From contig CAZVOE010000028.1 of assembly GCA_964628935.1 (NCBI GenBank), positions 1 to 30,530 of the forward strand: a stretch of DNA of 30,530 bases, written 5' to 3'. Of this stretch, positions 30,004-30,530 are shown one piece after another. Position 1 is the stretch's first letter. Each line of letters begins with the position of its first letter. The position numbers and the translations under genes were made by a program. This DNA is from CAYLHQ01 sp964628935. GTDB taxonomy: Bacteria; Acidobacteriota; Polarisedimenticolia; Polarisedimenticolales; DASRJG01. The notes beneath the pieces are model-generated. The model was given only the letters and a program-made list of their open reading frames with translations, was not told where the DNA came from and did no database searches.

Positions 30004-30530
30004 CTATCGCAACACCTCGGCCCGACCGGCCGCGCGGTCGACATGGATCCAGATCGGCGGGAGGTCGATCCGGCCCGTCTCGTTCCCTCGGTGCCCGAAC
30101 TCGCGGCAGGGATCGTCGACGCGGTGCGGCGTGCCGCAGGCGAGGATCGTCGTCTCTCCGTTCAGGCGGAGGGCGACCCGGTACGCCCACGTCCCCCGGT
30201 CGTTACGGATCTGAAACTTCATCGCGTGGTTCCCGTCCTTGAGCTTCGGGGTGAGGTCGATCCATTCTCCCCCCCGCCGGCCTTCGCGAAGGATCGCTTC
30301 GTCCTCCAGGAAGACGTCGATGGAATCATCGCTTTCGATGTTGCGGAACTCGACTCGGAGGATCGGAGCGACCGGACCGAAACGGATCTCGGCGACCTCC
30401 GATCGCGCGAGGCGGCTTCGCGAGCCTTCCCACTCGACGACGACCGCCTCCGCGTCGACGGCAATGACGCGACCTTCGATCGAGGATCCGTCGTGACGGA
30501 CCACGACGTCCGCCCGGGCGGCCGTAACGG
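30004..30530 (-). CDS. Exported protein with a beta-sandwich-like domain, cut by window end
   Basis: The frame is open to the window end. The annotated possible GTG start at 30504 is probably not real: upstream codons read VTAARADVVVRHDG, where ARA followed by D looks like a signal-peptidase site, so the true start lies beyond the window. The first 60 residues (VVVRHDGSSIEGRVIAVDAEAVVVEW) resemble a small Sm-like or SH3-like beta barrel; the next part (PILRVEFRNIESDD to GTWAYRVALRLNGETT) resembles a galactose-binding-type beta sandwich. No catalytic motif seen. It is upstream of the rhomboid pair. Confidence 0.75.
   Translation of the reverse strand, partial: VTAARADVVVRHDGSSIEGRVIAVDAEAVVVEWEGSRSRLARSEVAEIRFGPVAPILRVEFRNIESDDSIDVFLEDEAILREGRRGGEWIDLTPKLKDGNHAMKFQIRNDRGTWAYRVALRLNGETTILACGTPHRVDDPCREFGHRGNETGRIDLPPIWIHVDRAAGRAEVLR

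Overview
The window is about 30.5 kb of dense, GC-rich bacterial chromosome (roughly two thirds G+C, with CTC, GTC and CGC codons favoured). Gene starts are often GTG and many genes overlap by ATGA or GTGA. PBP1B with a UB2H-like region, lipoproteins, TatA, pseudopilin-like proteins, queuosine genes, SelB and a subtilase with a repeat tail suggest a free-living Gram-negative (diderm) organism. My best guess is Acidobacteriota or a neighbouring uncultivated phylum; this is an impression, not a search result. A run of exactly 100 N (18972-19071) shows the window comes from a scaffolded draft or metagenome assembly.

Layout, left to right. Positions 1-1959 (minus) hold the start of an ATP synthase accessory region (AtpI-like fragment, AtpZ) behind a nuoM that stands without other complex I genes. 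Positions 2069-5100 (minus) hold a cell-envelope cluster: a lipoprotein with a GspG-like tail, a DUF192 protein, a secreted protein that looks like an inactivated metallopeptidase, and a lytic transglycosylase with its own promoter. Positions 5200-9055 (plus) hold a HEAT-repeat protein, pgk, tpiA, secG and tRNA-Leu(GAG). Positions 9066-12666 (minus) hold a hypothetical gene, an HU-like protein, PBP1B and a pseudopilin. Positions 12819-17129 hold a HAMP membrane protein, queE-queC, a GAF-GGDEF cyclase and two orphan genes. Positions 17205-19194 hold an unusual intergenic stretch and the subtilase with a TALWSD repeat tail interrupted by the assembly gap. Positions 19253-26312 (minus) hold a sigma factor, a hybrid histidine kinase, selB, tatA and a ChaN-domain protein. 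Positions 26313-28912 hold a divergent regulatory region and an XRE-TPR-secreted protein operon. Positions 28917-30530 (minus) hold a rhomboid protease and two upstream genes, the last cut by the window end.

The most unusual items are: (1) the perfect hexapeptide (18-bp) repeat tail of the subtilase, long enough to break the assembly; (2) three genes whose -10 box lies exactly six bases before the start codon, predicting leaderless mRNAs; (3) the sigma-factor leader, with a consensus promoter, a strong hairpin, a small ORF overlapping the sigma start and an opposing consensus promoter; and (4) a family-level metallopeptidase signature that has lost its catalytic glutamate. Most other genes are ordinary housekeeping or envelope functions.
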